13,627 bases of DNA from Lachnospiraceae bacterium UBA1778 (GTDB taxonomy: Bacteria; Bacillota; Clostridia; Lachnospirales; Lachnospiraceae). The stretch is from assembly GCA_002315255.1 (NCBI GenBank), contig DCGM01000094.1:18877-32503 (forward strand). The letters run 5' to 3'. Below are positions 5,602-13,627 of this stretch, piece by piece. Position 1 is the first letter of the stretch, and each line of letters begins with the position of its first letter. The notes under the pieces were generated by a model. It was not told the origin of the DNA and did no database searches. It saw only the letters and a program-made list of their open reading frames with translations. A program made the translations under genes and the position numbers.

Positions 5602-6543
5602 ATGCCTTTCACTGACAAGCCACAGGTGTTTACGTCGAAAATCCGTGAATTTTCGTTCGGCACTGACGGAAGAGAACTGAAACTGGGCGGATATAACACG
5701 TACCCGCTGTATACCTTTGATGCCGCAACGGCGAACCCGCCGCGCATCGGCGTCCTGATTTCGGACCAGGGATATGACCGTACGGTTCCGGGATTTGAAG
5801 CCCTTTACGGCGATTGTAACGATGTGCCGGAGATGGCGAAAAAGGCCGCGGCTCTCCCGGGAGCAGACTTTGTCTGCCTCGAGCTTGACGGCGCAGATCC
5901 GAACGGAAAGAACCGTTCCTGCGACGAGCTTGCAGCGCTGGTAAAAGCGGTTTATGAAGCGATTGACAAGCCGCTTGCAGTGATGGGATGTAAGAATGTC
6001 GAAAAGGACACCGAACTTTTCCAGAAGGTGGCAGACGTCATGCAGGGAAAGAAAATACTGCTCCTTTCCTGCCGCGAAGAGAACTATAAGACGGTCGCCG
6101 CATCGTCCGTTCTGGCTTACGGCCAGACGCTCGGCGCGGAGTCCGCAGTCGATATCAACCTTGCGAAGCAGCTCAATGTCCTCTTAAGCCAGATGGGCAC
6201 GCCGGAGGACAGCACGGTCATGAACTTAGGCTGCGCGGCGGCAGGCTACGGCTTTGAATACCTTGCGTCGACTACCGAGCGTGTCAAGGCGGCTGCATTG
6301 ACGCAGAACGACGAATCCCTTCAGATGCCGGTCATCACCGAAATCGGCGACGACGCATGGTCCGTAAAGGAAGCGCTTCTCGAAGAAGCAGATGCTCCGG
6401 AGTGGGGCAGCCGTGAAGAGCGCGGCATCCAGATGGAAATCGTTACCGCGTCGGCTGCATTGGCATCCGGAAGCGATGCGCTTCTGTTAAAACATCCGGA
6501 ATCGGTAAAGACGCTGTCTGAGCTGATTGCGGGCCTGATGTAA
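5602..6543 (+). CDS. acsD: Corrinoid iron-sulfur protein, small subunit AcsD
   Basis: A 313-residue TIM-barrel-like small subunit of the corrinoid iron-sulfur protein (CdhD family). With AcsC it accepts the methyl group from methyl-tetrahydrofolate via AcsE and hands it to the A-cluster of AcsB. In the complex the corrinoid is held between the two subunits and the small subunit contributes to cofactor binding. Sequence features typical of the family are the KLGGYNTYPLY segment (27-37), GADFVCLELDGADP (87-100), PLAVMGCKN (123-131), LNVLLSQMGTP (187-197), and a long C-terminal helical part. Length is about normal for the family. It is the first gene of the operon, with a strong AGGAGG site (5591-5596) 5 nt before the ATG. 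Its stop codon TAA is immediately followed by GGAGG, the acsC ribosome site. Confidence 0.95.
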   Translation: MPFTDKPQVFTSKIREFSFGTDGRELKLGGYNTYPLYTFDAATANPPRIGVLISDQGYDRTVPGFEALYGDCNDVPEMAKKAAALPGADFVCLELDGADPNGKNRSCDELAALVKAVYEAIDKPLAVMGCKNVEKDTELFQKVADVMQGKKILLLSCREENYKTVAASSVLAYGQTLGAESAVDINLAKQLNVLLSQMGTPEDSTVMNLGCAAAGYGFEYLASTTERVKAAALTQNDESLQMPVITEIGDDAWSVKEALLEEADAPEWGSREERGIQMEIVTASAALASGSDALLLKHPESVKTLSELIAGLM

Positions 6544-6554
6544 GGAGGTTTGTC

Positions 6555-7886
6555 ATGGCTTTAAAAGGACTCGATATTTTCAAACTTTCCCCGAAGACGA
6601 ACTGTAAGGAATGCGGATGCCCGACCTGTATGGCTTTCTGTATGAAGGTGGCGCAGGGCGCGGTTCCGATTGAGAAATGCCCGCATATGTCGGCGGACGC
6701 ATTGGCGCTTCTGTCCGATCAGACGGCTCCGCCGATGAAGACGGTGGAACTCGGAAACTATAAGCTCGGCGGCGAAACCGTCATGTTCCGTCATGAGAAG
6801 ACGTTCGTCTCGCATACGCTTTACGGCGTATTCACCTGCGACGGTTTAGACGCGGCGGAAAATGAGAAGCGGATTGCGGATATGCAGAAGGTCGACTACG
6901 ACCGGATCGGCGAGCATATGACCGTAGAAACGCTTTATGTGAATCACAGCGATAAGAAATCAGCGGACGATTACCTCGCACTCGTCGAAAAGGCGAAGGC
7001 TTCAGGCCGCGTGCTGATCCTCTCCGTAAAAGACCCGGCGATTGCAGAAAAGGCAGTTGCGGCAGCGGCTCCGTGCGCATTCGTATTAAACGGCGCGACG
7101 AAAGAGAACTTCGAAGAGATGAACCGCATCGCGACGGCGGCGAACGCGCCGCTCGGCGTTTTCGGCGAGAATCTCGATGATCTATATGATCTCGTCACGA
7201 AGCTGGAAGGATTAGGAAATAAGAACCTGATTCTGAACGTTTCCTGTGACAGCATCAAAAACGCGTTCGCAGATGCGGTGAAGATCCGCCGCGCGGCGCT
7301 GAAGAACAATGACCGTCCGTTCGGTTATCCGACGATCGTGAACCTTCATAAGATCGCACGTGACGACAAACATATGCAGGCGGCACTGGCATCGCTCTTC
7401 ACCGCACGCTACGGCTCTATCGTCATCTTTGACGAGATGGATTATGCGAAGGCGCTTCCGCTTTACGGCTTACGCCAGAACCTGTTCACCGACCCGCAGA
7501 AGCCGATGAAGGTCGAACCGGGCATCTATCCGTTAAACGGCGCAGGCCCGGACGACATCTGTGCAGTCACCGTCGATTTCGCATTGACATATTTCGTCGT
7601 TTCAGGCGAAATCGAGCGCTCCGGCGTTCCGTGCAACCTGATCATCTCCGACGCGGGCGGCTATTCTGTCCTGACCGCATGGGCAGCCGGCAAGTTCTCC
7701 GCATCCTCCATCGCGAAGACATTGGAAGAACTGGGCGTCAATGAAAAGATCCGGAACCGTACGTTACTGCTTCCGGGCAAGGTAGCCGTCTTAAAGGGCG
7801 AGGTCGAAGCGAAGCTTCCTGACTGGAAGATCGAAATCGCGCCGCGTGAGGCGGTCCAGCTCGTCAAATACTTAAAAGACAGATAA
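6555..7886 (+). CDS. acsC: Corrinoid iron-sulfur protein, large subunit AcsC
   Basis: A 443-residue large subunit carrying the [4Fe-4S] cluster and most of the corrinoid site. The N-terminal domain has the cluster motif Cys17-x2-Cys20-x4-Cys25-x16-Cys42, the spacing expected for the low-potential cluster that reductively reactivates Co(II) to Co(I). A TIM-barrel middle part follows (about 60-320). The C-terminal corrinoid domain contains TYFVVSGEIE and AGGYSVLTAWAAGKF, which surround the corrinoid ring in known structures. The ATG is 11 bp after the acsD stop, with GGAGG overlapping that stop codon, so the two subunits should be made in step. No truncation or missing ligand is seen. The RACo-type activator AcsV, found beside acsC in some acetogens, is absent here. 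Confidence 0.96.
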   Translation: MALKGLDIFKLSPKTNCKECGCPTCMAFCMKVAQGAVPIEKCPHMSADALALLSDQTAPPMKTVELGNYKLGGETVMFRHEKTFVSHTLYGVFTCDGLDAAENEKRIADMQKVDYDRIGEHMTVETLYVNHSDKKSADDYLALVEKAKASGRVLILSVKDPAIAEKAVAAAAPCAFVLNGATKENFEEMNRIATAANAPLGVFGENLDDLYDLVTKLEGLGNKNLILNVSCDSIKNAFADAVKIRRAALKNNDRPFGYPTIVNLHKIARDDKHMQAALASLFTARYGSIVIFDEMDYAKALPLYGLRQNLFTDPQKPMKVEPGIYPLNGAGPDDICAVTVDFALTYFVVSGEIERSGVPCNLIISDAGGYSVLTAWAAGKFSASSIAKTLEELGVNEKIRNRTLLLPGKVAVLKGEVEAKLPDWKIEIAPREAVQLVKYLKDR

Positions 7887-7917
7887 TCAGAGAACACAGA
7901 TAATAAGGAGAAACGCT

Positions 7918-8706
7918 ATGGGAAAATTTATCGTCATCGGTGAGCGCATCCACTGCATCTCACCCATCATCCGGGAGGCGATGGCCACCCGCAACCCCGA
8001 ACCGATCCTGAAACGCGCGAAGCTTCAGCTGGATGCCGGCGCGGATTATCTGGACGTCAATATCGGACCGGCGGAATCGGACGGCGAAGACCTGATGAAA
8101 TGGGCTGTCACCACGATCCAGTCCGCATTTAACAATGTGCCGTTAGCATTGGACACGACGAACCGGAAAGCGATTGAAGCGGGCATCTCCGTTTACAACC
8201 GTTCAAAAGGAAAACCGATCGTGAACTCCGCAGATGCGGGCGACCGGATCGAGAACGTCGACCTCGCAGCCGCAAATGACGCGATCGTCATCGCGCTCTG
8301 CTCGAAGGCGGGCGTCCCGGCGGACAATGATGAGCGCATGATGTACTGCCAGGAGCTCTTAGAGCGCGGCATGGAGCAGGGAATGGAAGCGGAAGACATG
8401 TGGTTTGATCCGTTATTCCTCGTCGCAAAGGGAATGCAGGACAAGCAGCTCGACGTGCTCGAAGCAATCCGCATGTTCGCGCAGGATATGGGTCTTAACA
8501 CGACTGGCGGCCTCTCGAACGTTTCAAACGGCATGCCGAAGGAAATCCGCCCGATCATGGACTCCGCGATGGTCGCGATGGCGATGCAGGCAGGTCTTAC
8601 GAGCGCGATCGCGAACCCGTGTGACCGCCGCCTGATGGAAACCATCAAGTCCTGCGATATCATTAAGAACAATACTTTATACGCAGACTCTTATCTGGAT
8701 CTGTAA
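7918..8706 (+). CDS. acsE: 5-methyltetrahydrofolate:corrinoid/iron-sulfur protein methyltransferase AcsE
   Basis: A 262-residue methyltransferase that moves the methyl group of 5-methyl-tetrahydrofolate to Co(I) of the corrinoid iron-sulfur protein, joining the methyl branch to acetyl-CoA synthesis. It is a DHPS-like TIM barrel. The pterin pocket residues known from the Moorella enzyme are present: Asp79 in ALDT, Asn103 in IVNS, Asp164 in FDPL and Asn201 in LSNV, the last being the one that assists activation at N5. AAGGAG at 7905-7910 sits 7 nt before the ATG. It lies 31 bp after acsC and 21 bp before the CODH gene. Length matches the family (262 in Moorella). The diverged paralogue at 2871-3683 keeps the same four positions. 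Confidence 0.95.
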   Translation: MGKFIVIGERIHCISPIIREAMATRNPEPILKRAKLQLDAGADYLDVNIGPAESDGEDLMKWAVTTIQSAFNNVPLALDTTNRKAIEAGISVYNRSKGKPIVNSADAGDRIENVDLAAANDAIVIALCSKAGVPADNDERMMYCQELLERGMEQGMEAEDMWFDPLFLVAKGMQDKQLDVLEAIRMFAQDMGLNTTGGLSNVSNGMPKEIRPIMDSAMVAMAMQAGLTSAIANPCDRRLMETIKSCDIIKNNTLYADSYLDL

Positions 8707-8727
8707 CATAAACAGGAGGAAATCTGA

Positions 8728-10623
8728 ATGAGTGAAGAATTTGTCAGCACATCCGTAGAGCAGATGGAAGCTGACGCCGAGCGCCTTCATTTAACGGCGG
8801 AGCAGGTCGGTATCGACACCTGGCAGGACCGTGTGAAGAACCAGACGCCGCATTGTAAAATCGGCGAAAGCGGCGTTTGCTGCAGAATCTGCGCCATGGG
8901 CCCGTGCCGGATTACCCCGAAGTCTCCGAAGGGCATCTGCGGCGCGACAGCCGATACGATTGCCGGCCGTAACTATCTGAGAATGGCAGCCGGCGGCGCT
9001 TCCGCACACTCCGACCACGGCCGCGAGTGCGTCTGGAAACTGTATGACGCCACTGAGGACGGTTACTATCATGTAACCGACGCGACGAAGCTTTTAAACC
9101 TCGCGAAAGAATGGAATATTCCGACGGAAGGACGCGATATGTACGATATCGCGCATGAAGTCGCGGAAGCCGGTCTGAACGAATACGGAAAGATCAAAGG
9201 ATATCAGCGCTGGACTGAGCGTGCGACGGAAGAGCGCCGCGAAGTCTGGAACGAGCTCGGAATCCTGCCGCGTGCTGTGGACCGCGAAGTCGTTACGGCT
9301 ATGCATATGACCCATATGGGCTGCACCGCGGACGCGGAAGCGCTGGTCAAGCAGTCGCTCCGTACCGGTCTCGCGGACGGCTGGGGCGGATCTATGGCAG
9401 GAACAGAATTCTCCGATATCCTTTACGGCACCCCGATGCCGAAGGAGACGGAAGGAAACCTCGGCGTTCTGGATAAAGAGATGGTCAATATCATCTGCCA
9501 CGGTCATGATCCGGCAGTTTCCGAAATGATCGTGCTTGTCTCCGAAACGAAGGAAATGCAGGCGTATGCCCGTTCCTTCGGCGCGAAGGGAATCAACATT
9601 GTCGGTCTGTGCTGCACCGCGAACGAAATCGCGATGCGCCACGGCGTTAAGATGGCCGGCAACTTCCTGCAGCAGGAAAACGCGCTTCTGACCGGCGTGG
9701 TCGAAGCGATTGTAGTCGATGTCCAGTGTATCTTCCCGAACATCGGACCGCTTTCCGAGTGCTTCCACACGAAGTTCTATACGACTTCTCCAATCGCGCG
9801 GATCCCGTACAGCGAGTATCTCCAGCTGACGAGCGAAAACGCGAAGGAAGTCGCCACGACGATCGTGAAGTCTGCTTGCGAAAACTTCAAAAACCGTGAT
9901 GAAAGCAAAATTTTCATTCCGGAACATAAACATAAGGCTTCGGTCGGTTACTCCTGCGAGGGCATCCGCTCCCGTCTCGACACCGTCACGAACAGCCATC
10001 TCGATGAACTTGACACGTATAAGCCGCTCATCGAATGCGTCCGCTCCGGCGTCATCCGCGGTGCTGTCGCCATGGTCGGCTGCAATAACCCGAAGGTCCG
10101 CCCGGACTACTCGCATATCGAAATCATGAAGAAGCTCATTGAGAACGATATCGTGATCGTCGCCACGGGCTGCGCGGCGCAGGCGGCTTCGAAGGCCGGT
10201 CTTTTAGACAAGCGCGCGAAGGTTCTCTGCGGCGAAGGCTTACGGCGTGTCTGCACATTGGCCGACATCCCGCCGGTGCTCCATATGGGCTCCTGCGTCG
10301 ATATCAGCCGTATGATGATGCTTGTTACCGGCATTGCGAAGGACTGGGGCATTAAGACGACGGAGCTTCCGGTCGTCGGATGCGCTCCGGAGTGGATGTC
10401 GGAGAAGGCTGTTTCTATCGCAAACTATGTCGTCGCGACCGGCATCGACACCTATCTCGGAATTGACCCGCTGGTCGGCGGCTCCGAGCAGATGATGAAC
10501 CTGATCACGAACGGTACGAAGGACTGGGTCGGCGCAGGATACGTCATCAATACGGATCCGGACGAGCTGGTGAAGGCGATTATCGAAGGTATCGAGAAAA
10601 AGCGTGACGCTTTAGGAATCTGA
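8728..10623 (+). CDS. acsA: Anaerobic Ni-Fe carbon monoxide dehydrogenase catalytic subunit (AcsA/CooS)
   Basis: A 631-residue Ni-Fe CODH that interconverts CO2 and CO and, in the complex with AcsB, feeds CO to the A-cluster. All metal ligands are found: D-cluster Cys43 and Cys51; B-cluster Cys52, Cys55, Cys60, Cys71 (C-x2-C-x4-C-x10-C); C-cluster His260 (HGHDP), a cysteine in GLCCTANE (295/296), Cys334 (VQC), Cys452 (GCNN), Cys482 (TGCAA) and Cys523 (GSCVD). Lys560 in SEKAV matches the active-site lysine, and His97 in HSDHGRE the base His93 of the Carboxydothermus enzyme. Unusually, the next two positions of the histidine relay of that enzyme are Glu100 and Trp103. AGGAGG (8714-8719) precedes the ATG. 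The stop is one base before cooC. The position next to cooC and acsB indicates the CODH/ACS form rather than a stand-alone energy-yielding CODH. Confidence 0.96.
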   Translation: MSEEFVSTSVEQMEADAERLHLTAEQVGIDTWQDRVKNQTPHCKIGESGVCCRICAMGPCRITPKSPKGICGATADTIAGRNYLRMAAGGASAHSDHGRECVWKLYDATEDGYYHVTDATKLLNLAKEWNIPTEGRDMYDIAHEVAEAGLNEYGKIKGYQRWTERATEERREVWNELGILPRAVDREVVTAMHMTHMGCTADAEALVKQSLRTGLADGWGGSMAGTEFSDILYGTPMPKETEGNLGVLDKEMVNIICHGHDPAVSEMIVLVSETKEMQAYARSFGAKGINIVGLCCTANEIAMRHGVKMAGNFLQQENALLTGVVEAIVVDVQCIFPNIGPLSECFHTKFYTTSPIARIPYSEYLQLTSENAKEVATTIVKSACENFKNRDESKIFIPEHKHKASVGYSCEGIRSRLDTVTNSHLDELDTYKPLIECVRSGVIRGAVAMVGCNNPKVRPDYSHIEIMKKLIENDIVIVATGCAAQAASKAGLLDKRAKVLCGEGLRRVCTLADIPPVLHMGSCVDISRMMMLVTGIAKDWGIKTTELPVVGCAPEWMSEKAVSIANYVVATGIDTYLGIDPLVGGSEQMMNLITNGTKDWVGAGYVINTDPDELVKAIIEGIEKKRDALGI

Positions 10624-10624
10624 T

Positions 10625-11410
10625 ATGAAAATTGCGATTACGGGAAAAGGCGGGGTCGGAAAGACCACCCTTTCGGCCGTTCTGGCGCGGCTTTACGCAG
10701 AAGAGGGCAATGCAGTTCTCTGCGCGGATGTCGATCCGGATGCGAACTTAGGGCTCGCGCTCGGATTCACGGAGGATGAACTTTCGGATATCGTGCCGAT
10801 CAGCGACATGAAGGACATGATCCGGGAACGGACTGATGCCGATGAATTCCAGAAGTTCTTTAAGATCAATCCGAAGGTGGATGATCTCCCCGATAAGCTG
10901 GCGAAAGAAAAGAACGGTGTAAAACTTTTAGTGATGGGCACGGTGAAAACCGGCGGCTCCGGCTGCGTCTGTCCGGAACATGTAGTCATCAAGCGGCTCT
11001 TATCCCATATGATTGTGGGACGGGACGAAGTGGTGATTATGGATATGGAAGCGGGGCTTGAGCATCTGGCACGCGGTACGACCGATTTTGTCGACCGGTT
11101 TATCGTCGTCGTAGAGCCCGGAAGCCGTTCCGTCCAGACGTACGAGAGCGTCGTGCGGCTGGCGAAGGACCTCGGCGTGAAGGAAGTCTCGGTCGTTGCG
11201 AATAAGATCCGCACGGCGGAAGACGAAGCGTTCATTAGAGAGCATATCCCCGAAAACGCGCTTCTCGGCGTCCTGCCGTATGACACGGATGTCGCGAAAG
11301 CTGATCTGGAAGGCCGGTCGCCTTATGACACGGCGCCGAAAACCGTAGAAGCAATCCGGAAAATCCGGGAAAAGATTGAAGGAGGAAACAGACTTGAGAC
11401 GCTTATTTGA
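10625..11410 (+). CDS. cooC: CODH nickel-insertion ATPase CooC
   Basis: A 261-residue MinD/ParA-type P-loop ATPase of the CooC family, which helps insert nickel into CODH (C-cluster) or the related ACS (A-cluster) during maturation. The deviant Walker A motif GKGGVGKTT spans residues 7-15, switch I is DVDPDANLG (35-43), and the Walker B-like strand is VVIMDMEAGLEHL, with Asp140. The Cys114-x-Cys116 pair binds nickel at the dimer interface in characterised CooC. It starts one base after the CODH stop with only a weak AGGA site (10614-10617), so translation is likely coupled to acsA. Its last 17 bp overlap the proposed start of acsB. Whether it serves acsA, acsB or both (an AcsF-type role) cannot be told from sequence. 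Confidence 0.93.
   Translation: MKIAITGKGGVGKTTLSAVLARLYAEEGNAVLCADVDPDANLGLALGFTEDELSDIVPISDMKDMIRERTDADEFQKFFKINPKVDDLPDKLAKEKNGVKLLVMGTVKTGGSGCVCPEHVVIKRLLSHMIVGRDEVVIMDMEAGLEHLARGTTDFVDRFIVVVEPGSRSVQTYESVVRLAKDLGVKEVSVVANKIRTAEDEAFIREHIPENALLGVLPYDTDVAKADLEGRSPYDTAPKTVEAIRKIREKIEGGNRLETLI
11379..11396 (+). promoter_or_regulatory. Ribosome binding site and TTG start of acsB inside cooC
   Basis: AAGGAGG (11379-11385) lies 8 nt before TTG at 11394-11396, the optimal arrangement, and is the strongest Shine-Dalgarno in the area. A further TTG at 11376 is in frame but overlaps the purine run and has no site of its own. This supports TTG 11394 as the start and a 17-bp overlap with cooC. Confidence 0.75.
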
Positions 11411-13538
11411 TAGAGTTTTTAACGGCAGCGACCTGATGTTCGCGAAAGCGGAGACCGAGCTCGCGGCTGCAATTGAAAAATATGGCGCGGATCATGTGAT
11501 GCAGTTCCCTGACACGGCTTACAACTGCTCCTGTATTCTTCAGTATACGGGCATTAAAGTCCAGAAGCTGAAGGATCTGAAGGAAGCATTAGACGGCCCG
11601 ATCAAGGCATTCATGAGCCACGAAAACCGGACGCATGACGTATTCACCTCCGGCTTCGCGACCGCAATGGCGGCGGAAGTCATCGAAGCGTGTAAATATG
11701 TCGAGGATCCGGAACCGTACCACGGCGAGTACCACGGACATATGTCCGATGCGGAAGTCCGTGAACTCGGTGTCCCGCTGGTCACGCGTGACATTCCGGG
11801 CTTCGTCGTCCTGATCGGACCGGCTCCATCCGACGAGGAAGCGCGCGACACGATCAAGGGCTACCAGTCCCGCGGTATCTTTGTATTCCTGATCGGCGGA
11901 ATCATTGACCAGGCGAAGCGGATGGGCCTTTCGATGGGCTTTAAGGTCCGTATCGTCGAAGTCGGCCCGGAAATCTGGGCGGTTTCGCATGTCATCTCGC
12001 TCGTTATGCGTGCGGCTATGATCTTCGGAAACATCCAGCCGCTCGATTACTGGGGAATGAACACGTATACGCTTGAGCGTATCTTCGCATTTGTCAATGC
12101 GTATGCGCCGGTCGACGATCTTACGGTCGCTTGCGGCGGCGGTGCGATCGGCCTCGGCTTCCCGGTCATCACCAATGACACGAACGATATGTGGGTAGTG
12201 CCGAAGAGTCTTCTGATCCAGGAAAACACGAAGGACTGGATCGAGACTTCGTTAGAAGCGCGTGATATTAAGATCAAAGTTACGAATATGGATGTTCCGG
12301 TCGCGTTCAACAGCGCGTTCGAGGGCGAAATCGTCCGCCGTCCGGATATGCAGCTGGAAATCGACGGCAGCCGTGTCGACTGCTTCGAGCTCGTCCAGAT
12401 GAAGGATGTCCATGACATTGAAGACCATAAGCTGACTGTTATCGGACCGGATTTCGATACCGTTCCGGCCGGCTCGAAGATCCAGTGCGCGTTTATCGCC
12501 GAAGTCGGCGGAAAGAACATGCAGAAGGACTTCGAATCCGTCTTCGAGCGGAAATTCCACACTTGGATCAACTGCCTGGAAGGTATTATGCATACCGGCC
12601 AGCGCGACCTGATCCGTGTCCGTGTGTCGAAGGCCGCTTATGAAGCCGGCTTCCGCGCGAAGCATTTCGCTGAAATGCTGTATGCGAAGATTAAGAATGA
12701 ATATGATACTGTCGTAGACAAGTGCCAGATTACGGTTATCACCGACCCGGCAGAATGCACGCGGCTGCGCCACGAACTGGCCACCCCAGTTTATGATGCG
12801 CGTGATGCGCGTCTCGCGAACCTGACAGATGAAGCGGTCGAGCAGTTCTACACCTGCACGCTCTGCCAGTCGTTCTCACCGTCGCATGTATGCATCATCA
12901 CGCCGGAGCGTCTCGGCCTCTGCGGCGCCGTTTCATGGCTTGATGCGAAGGCAACGAACCAGCTGAACCCGAACGGCCCGTGCCAGCTCGTTTCGAAGGA
13001 GAATCCGGAGGACGAGGAAGTCGGCAGATGGCCGGATGTCAACCGCGCGGTGAAGCAGTATTCGCAGGGCGCATTAGAACAGGTTACGCTTTATTCGATC
13101 ATTCAGGACCCGATGACCTCGTGCGGCTGCTTCGAATGTATCTGCGGCCTCGAGCCGATGACGAACGGCGTGGTCATCGTCAACCGCGAATATGCGGGCC
13201 CGACCCCGATCGGTATGACGTTCGCCGAGCTCGCATCGATGACCGGCGGCGGCGAACAGACGCCTGGCTTCATGGGCCACGGCCGTCACTTCATCGCATC
13301 GAAGAAGTTTATGAAGGCCGAAGGAGGCTCCCGCCGTATCGTCTGGATGCCGAAGGCACTGAAGGACTCCGTCGGCGAAAAACTCAATGAGACCGCGATG
13401 GAGCTTTGGGGCATCGAGAACTTCACCGATATGATCTGTGACGAAACGATTGCCGCCACCGCAGACGACCTCGAGAAGATGATGGAATTCCTCACCGAAA
13501 AAGGCCATCCAGCGTTAGAAATGGAGGCAATGATCTGA
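11394..13538 (+). CDS. acsB: Acetyl-CoA synthase (CODH/ACS alpha subunit) AcsB
   Basis: A 714-residue acetyl-CoA synthase that joins the methyl group from the corrinoid iron-sulfur protein, CO from CODH and CoA at the Ni-Ni-[4Fe-4S] A-cluster. All six A-cluster cysteines are present: Cys488-x2-Cys491-x8-Cys500-x9-Cys510 for the cubane, and the CGC motif with Cys577 and Cys579 for the distal nickel (numbered from the TTG start). The N-terminal domain (about 1-310) that docks to CODH and carries the CO tunnel is full length, as are the middle CoA-binding and C-terminal domains. Length is close to the Moorella protein (729). The start is a TTG at 11394 chosen from the strong AAGGAGG 8 nt upstream; no suitable ATG exists near the family start. 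It overlaps cooC by 17 bp and is the last operon gene in view. Confidence 0.95.
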   Translation: MRRLFDRVFNGSDLMFAKAETELAAAIEKYGADHVMQFPDTAYNCSCILQYTGIKVQKLKDLKEALDGPIKAFMSHENRTHDVFTSGFATAMAAEVIEACKYVEDPEPYHGEYHGHMSDAEVRELGVPLVTRDIPGFVVLIGPAPSDEEARDTIKGYQSRGIFVFLIGGIIDQAKRMGLSMGFKVRIVEVGPEIWAVSHVISLVMRAAMIFGNIQPLDYWGMNTYTLERIFAFVNAYAPVDDLTVACGGGAIGLGFPVITNDTNDMWVVPKSLLIQENTKDWIETSLEARDIKIKVTNMDVPVAFNSAFEGEIVRRPDMQLEIDGSRVDCFELVQMKDVHDIEDHKLTVIGPDFDTVPAGSKIQCAFIAEVGGKNMQKDFESVFERKFHTWINCLEGIMHTGQRDLIRVRVSKAAYEAGFRAKHFAEMLYAKIKNEYDTVVDKCQITVITDPAECTRLRHELATPVYDARDARLANLTDEAVEQFYTCTLCQSFSPSHVCIITPERLGLCGAVSWLDAKATNQLNPNGPCQLVSKENPEDEEVGRWPDVNRAVKQYSQGALEQVTLYSIIQDPMTSCGCFECICGLEPMTNGVVIVNREYAGPTPIGMTFAELASMTGGGEQTPGFMGHGRHFIASKKFMKAEGGSRRIVWMPKALKDSVGEKLNETAMELWGIENFTDMICDETIAATADDLEKMMEFLTEKGHPALEMEAMI

Positions 13539-13545
13539 TTCCACA

Positions 13546-13607
13546 GGGTCATAAAGATGTTTCCCGGTGGGCGCTTGCGCGCAAGAGGGAAACATCTTTA
13601 ATGACCC
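13546..13607. repeat. Long imperfect inverted repeat after acsB
   Basis: The arms 13546-13565 (20 nt, from GGGTCAT to GTTTCCC) and 13587-13607 (21 nt, from GGGAAAC to ATGACCC) are complementary along their whole length apart from one bulged T. The 21-nt loop holds the perfect 12-bp palindrome CTTGCGCGCAAG (13574-13585). It begins 7 bp after the acsB stop. No T-run follows on either strand, so it is not a canonical intrinsic terminator, although a bidirectional 3'-end role is possible. It could equally be an extragenic repeat unit, but only one copy is seen in this window. Confidence 0.65.
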
Positions 13608-13627
13608 GCCCCACATGTAGCACGAAG

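Noticed and set aside
9094..10116. A 340-codon open frame antisense to the CODH gene
   Set aside because: The plus-strand CODH has every metal ligand. The antisense frame is a by-product of GC-rich codon use, with no recognisable domain.
1..13627. CRISPR arrays, tRNA/rRNA genes, insertion sequences or phage genes
   Set aside because: No regularly spaced repeats, tRNA-like cloverleafs, transposase motifs or phage proteins were seen. The window is almost entirely accounted for by metabolic genes.

Overview
The window is a Wood-Ljungdahl (reductive acetyl-CoA) locus from an anaerobic, probably acetogenic bacterium of the Clostridia. The evidence is a complete carbonyl-branch set on the plus strand in the order acsD-acsC-acsE-acsA(cooS)-cooC-acsB. 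From memory, this order matches the Acetobacterium/Eubacterium type of cluster rather than the Moorella type (acsA-acsB-acsC-acsD-acsE). Purine-rich Shine-Dalgarno sites (AAGGAG/AGGAGG) precede most genes, as in Firmicutes, and G/C-ending codons are common. The species cannot be named from the sequence.

Minus strand, 1-5264, read right to left: a LysR-type regulator (4389-5264), a small corrinoid protein (3683-4309) overlapping by one base a pterin-binding methyltransferase (2871-3683), a MATE-family exporter (1371-2804), a divergent, archaeal-looking thymidylate synthase (606-1352) with a good intrinsic terminator, and the N-terminal part of an S66 LD-carboxypeptidase-like gene that runs out of the window (1-545).

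Centre, 5265-5601: a 337-bp divergent regulatory region. It carries a perfect-consensus sigma-A promoter for lysR (TTGACA-N17-TATAAT, minus strand), a second proximal lysR promoter, a perfect inverted repeat GCAAC-N5-GTTGC where a LysR-family activator would be expected to bind, a candidate acs promoter with a TATAGT -10 but no good -35, and a bulged hairpin in the acs leader.

Plus strand, 5602-13538: the acs operon, with gaps of 31 bp or less. AcsE moves the methyl group from methyl-tetrahydrofolate to the corrinoid iron-sulfur protein AcsC/AcsD. AcsA reduces CO2 to CO. CooC probably matures a nickel site. AcsB joins methyl, CO and CoA into acetyl-CoA. acsB probably starts at a TTG codon inside the end of cooC. 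A long, nearly perfect inverted repeat follows acsB.

The most interesting feature is the divergent module. A LysR regulator, a corrinoid protein and a second methyl-tetrahydrofolate methyltransferase sit back to back with the CODH/ACS operon, with no substrate-specific (MttB/MtvB-type) methyltransferase in the window. This suggests a regulated entry or exit point for methyl groups on the Wood-Ljungdahl pathway. That role is inferred from context.
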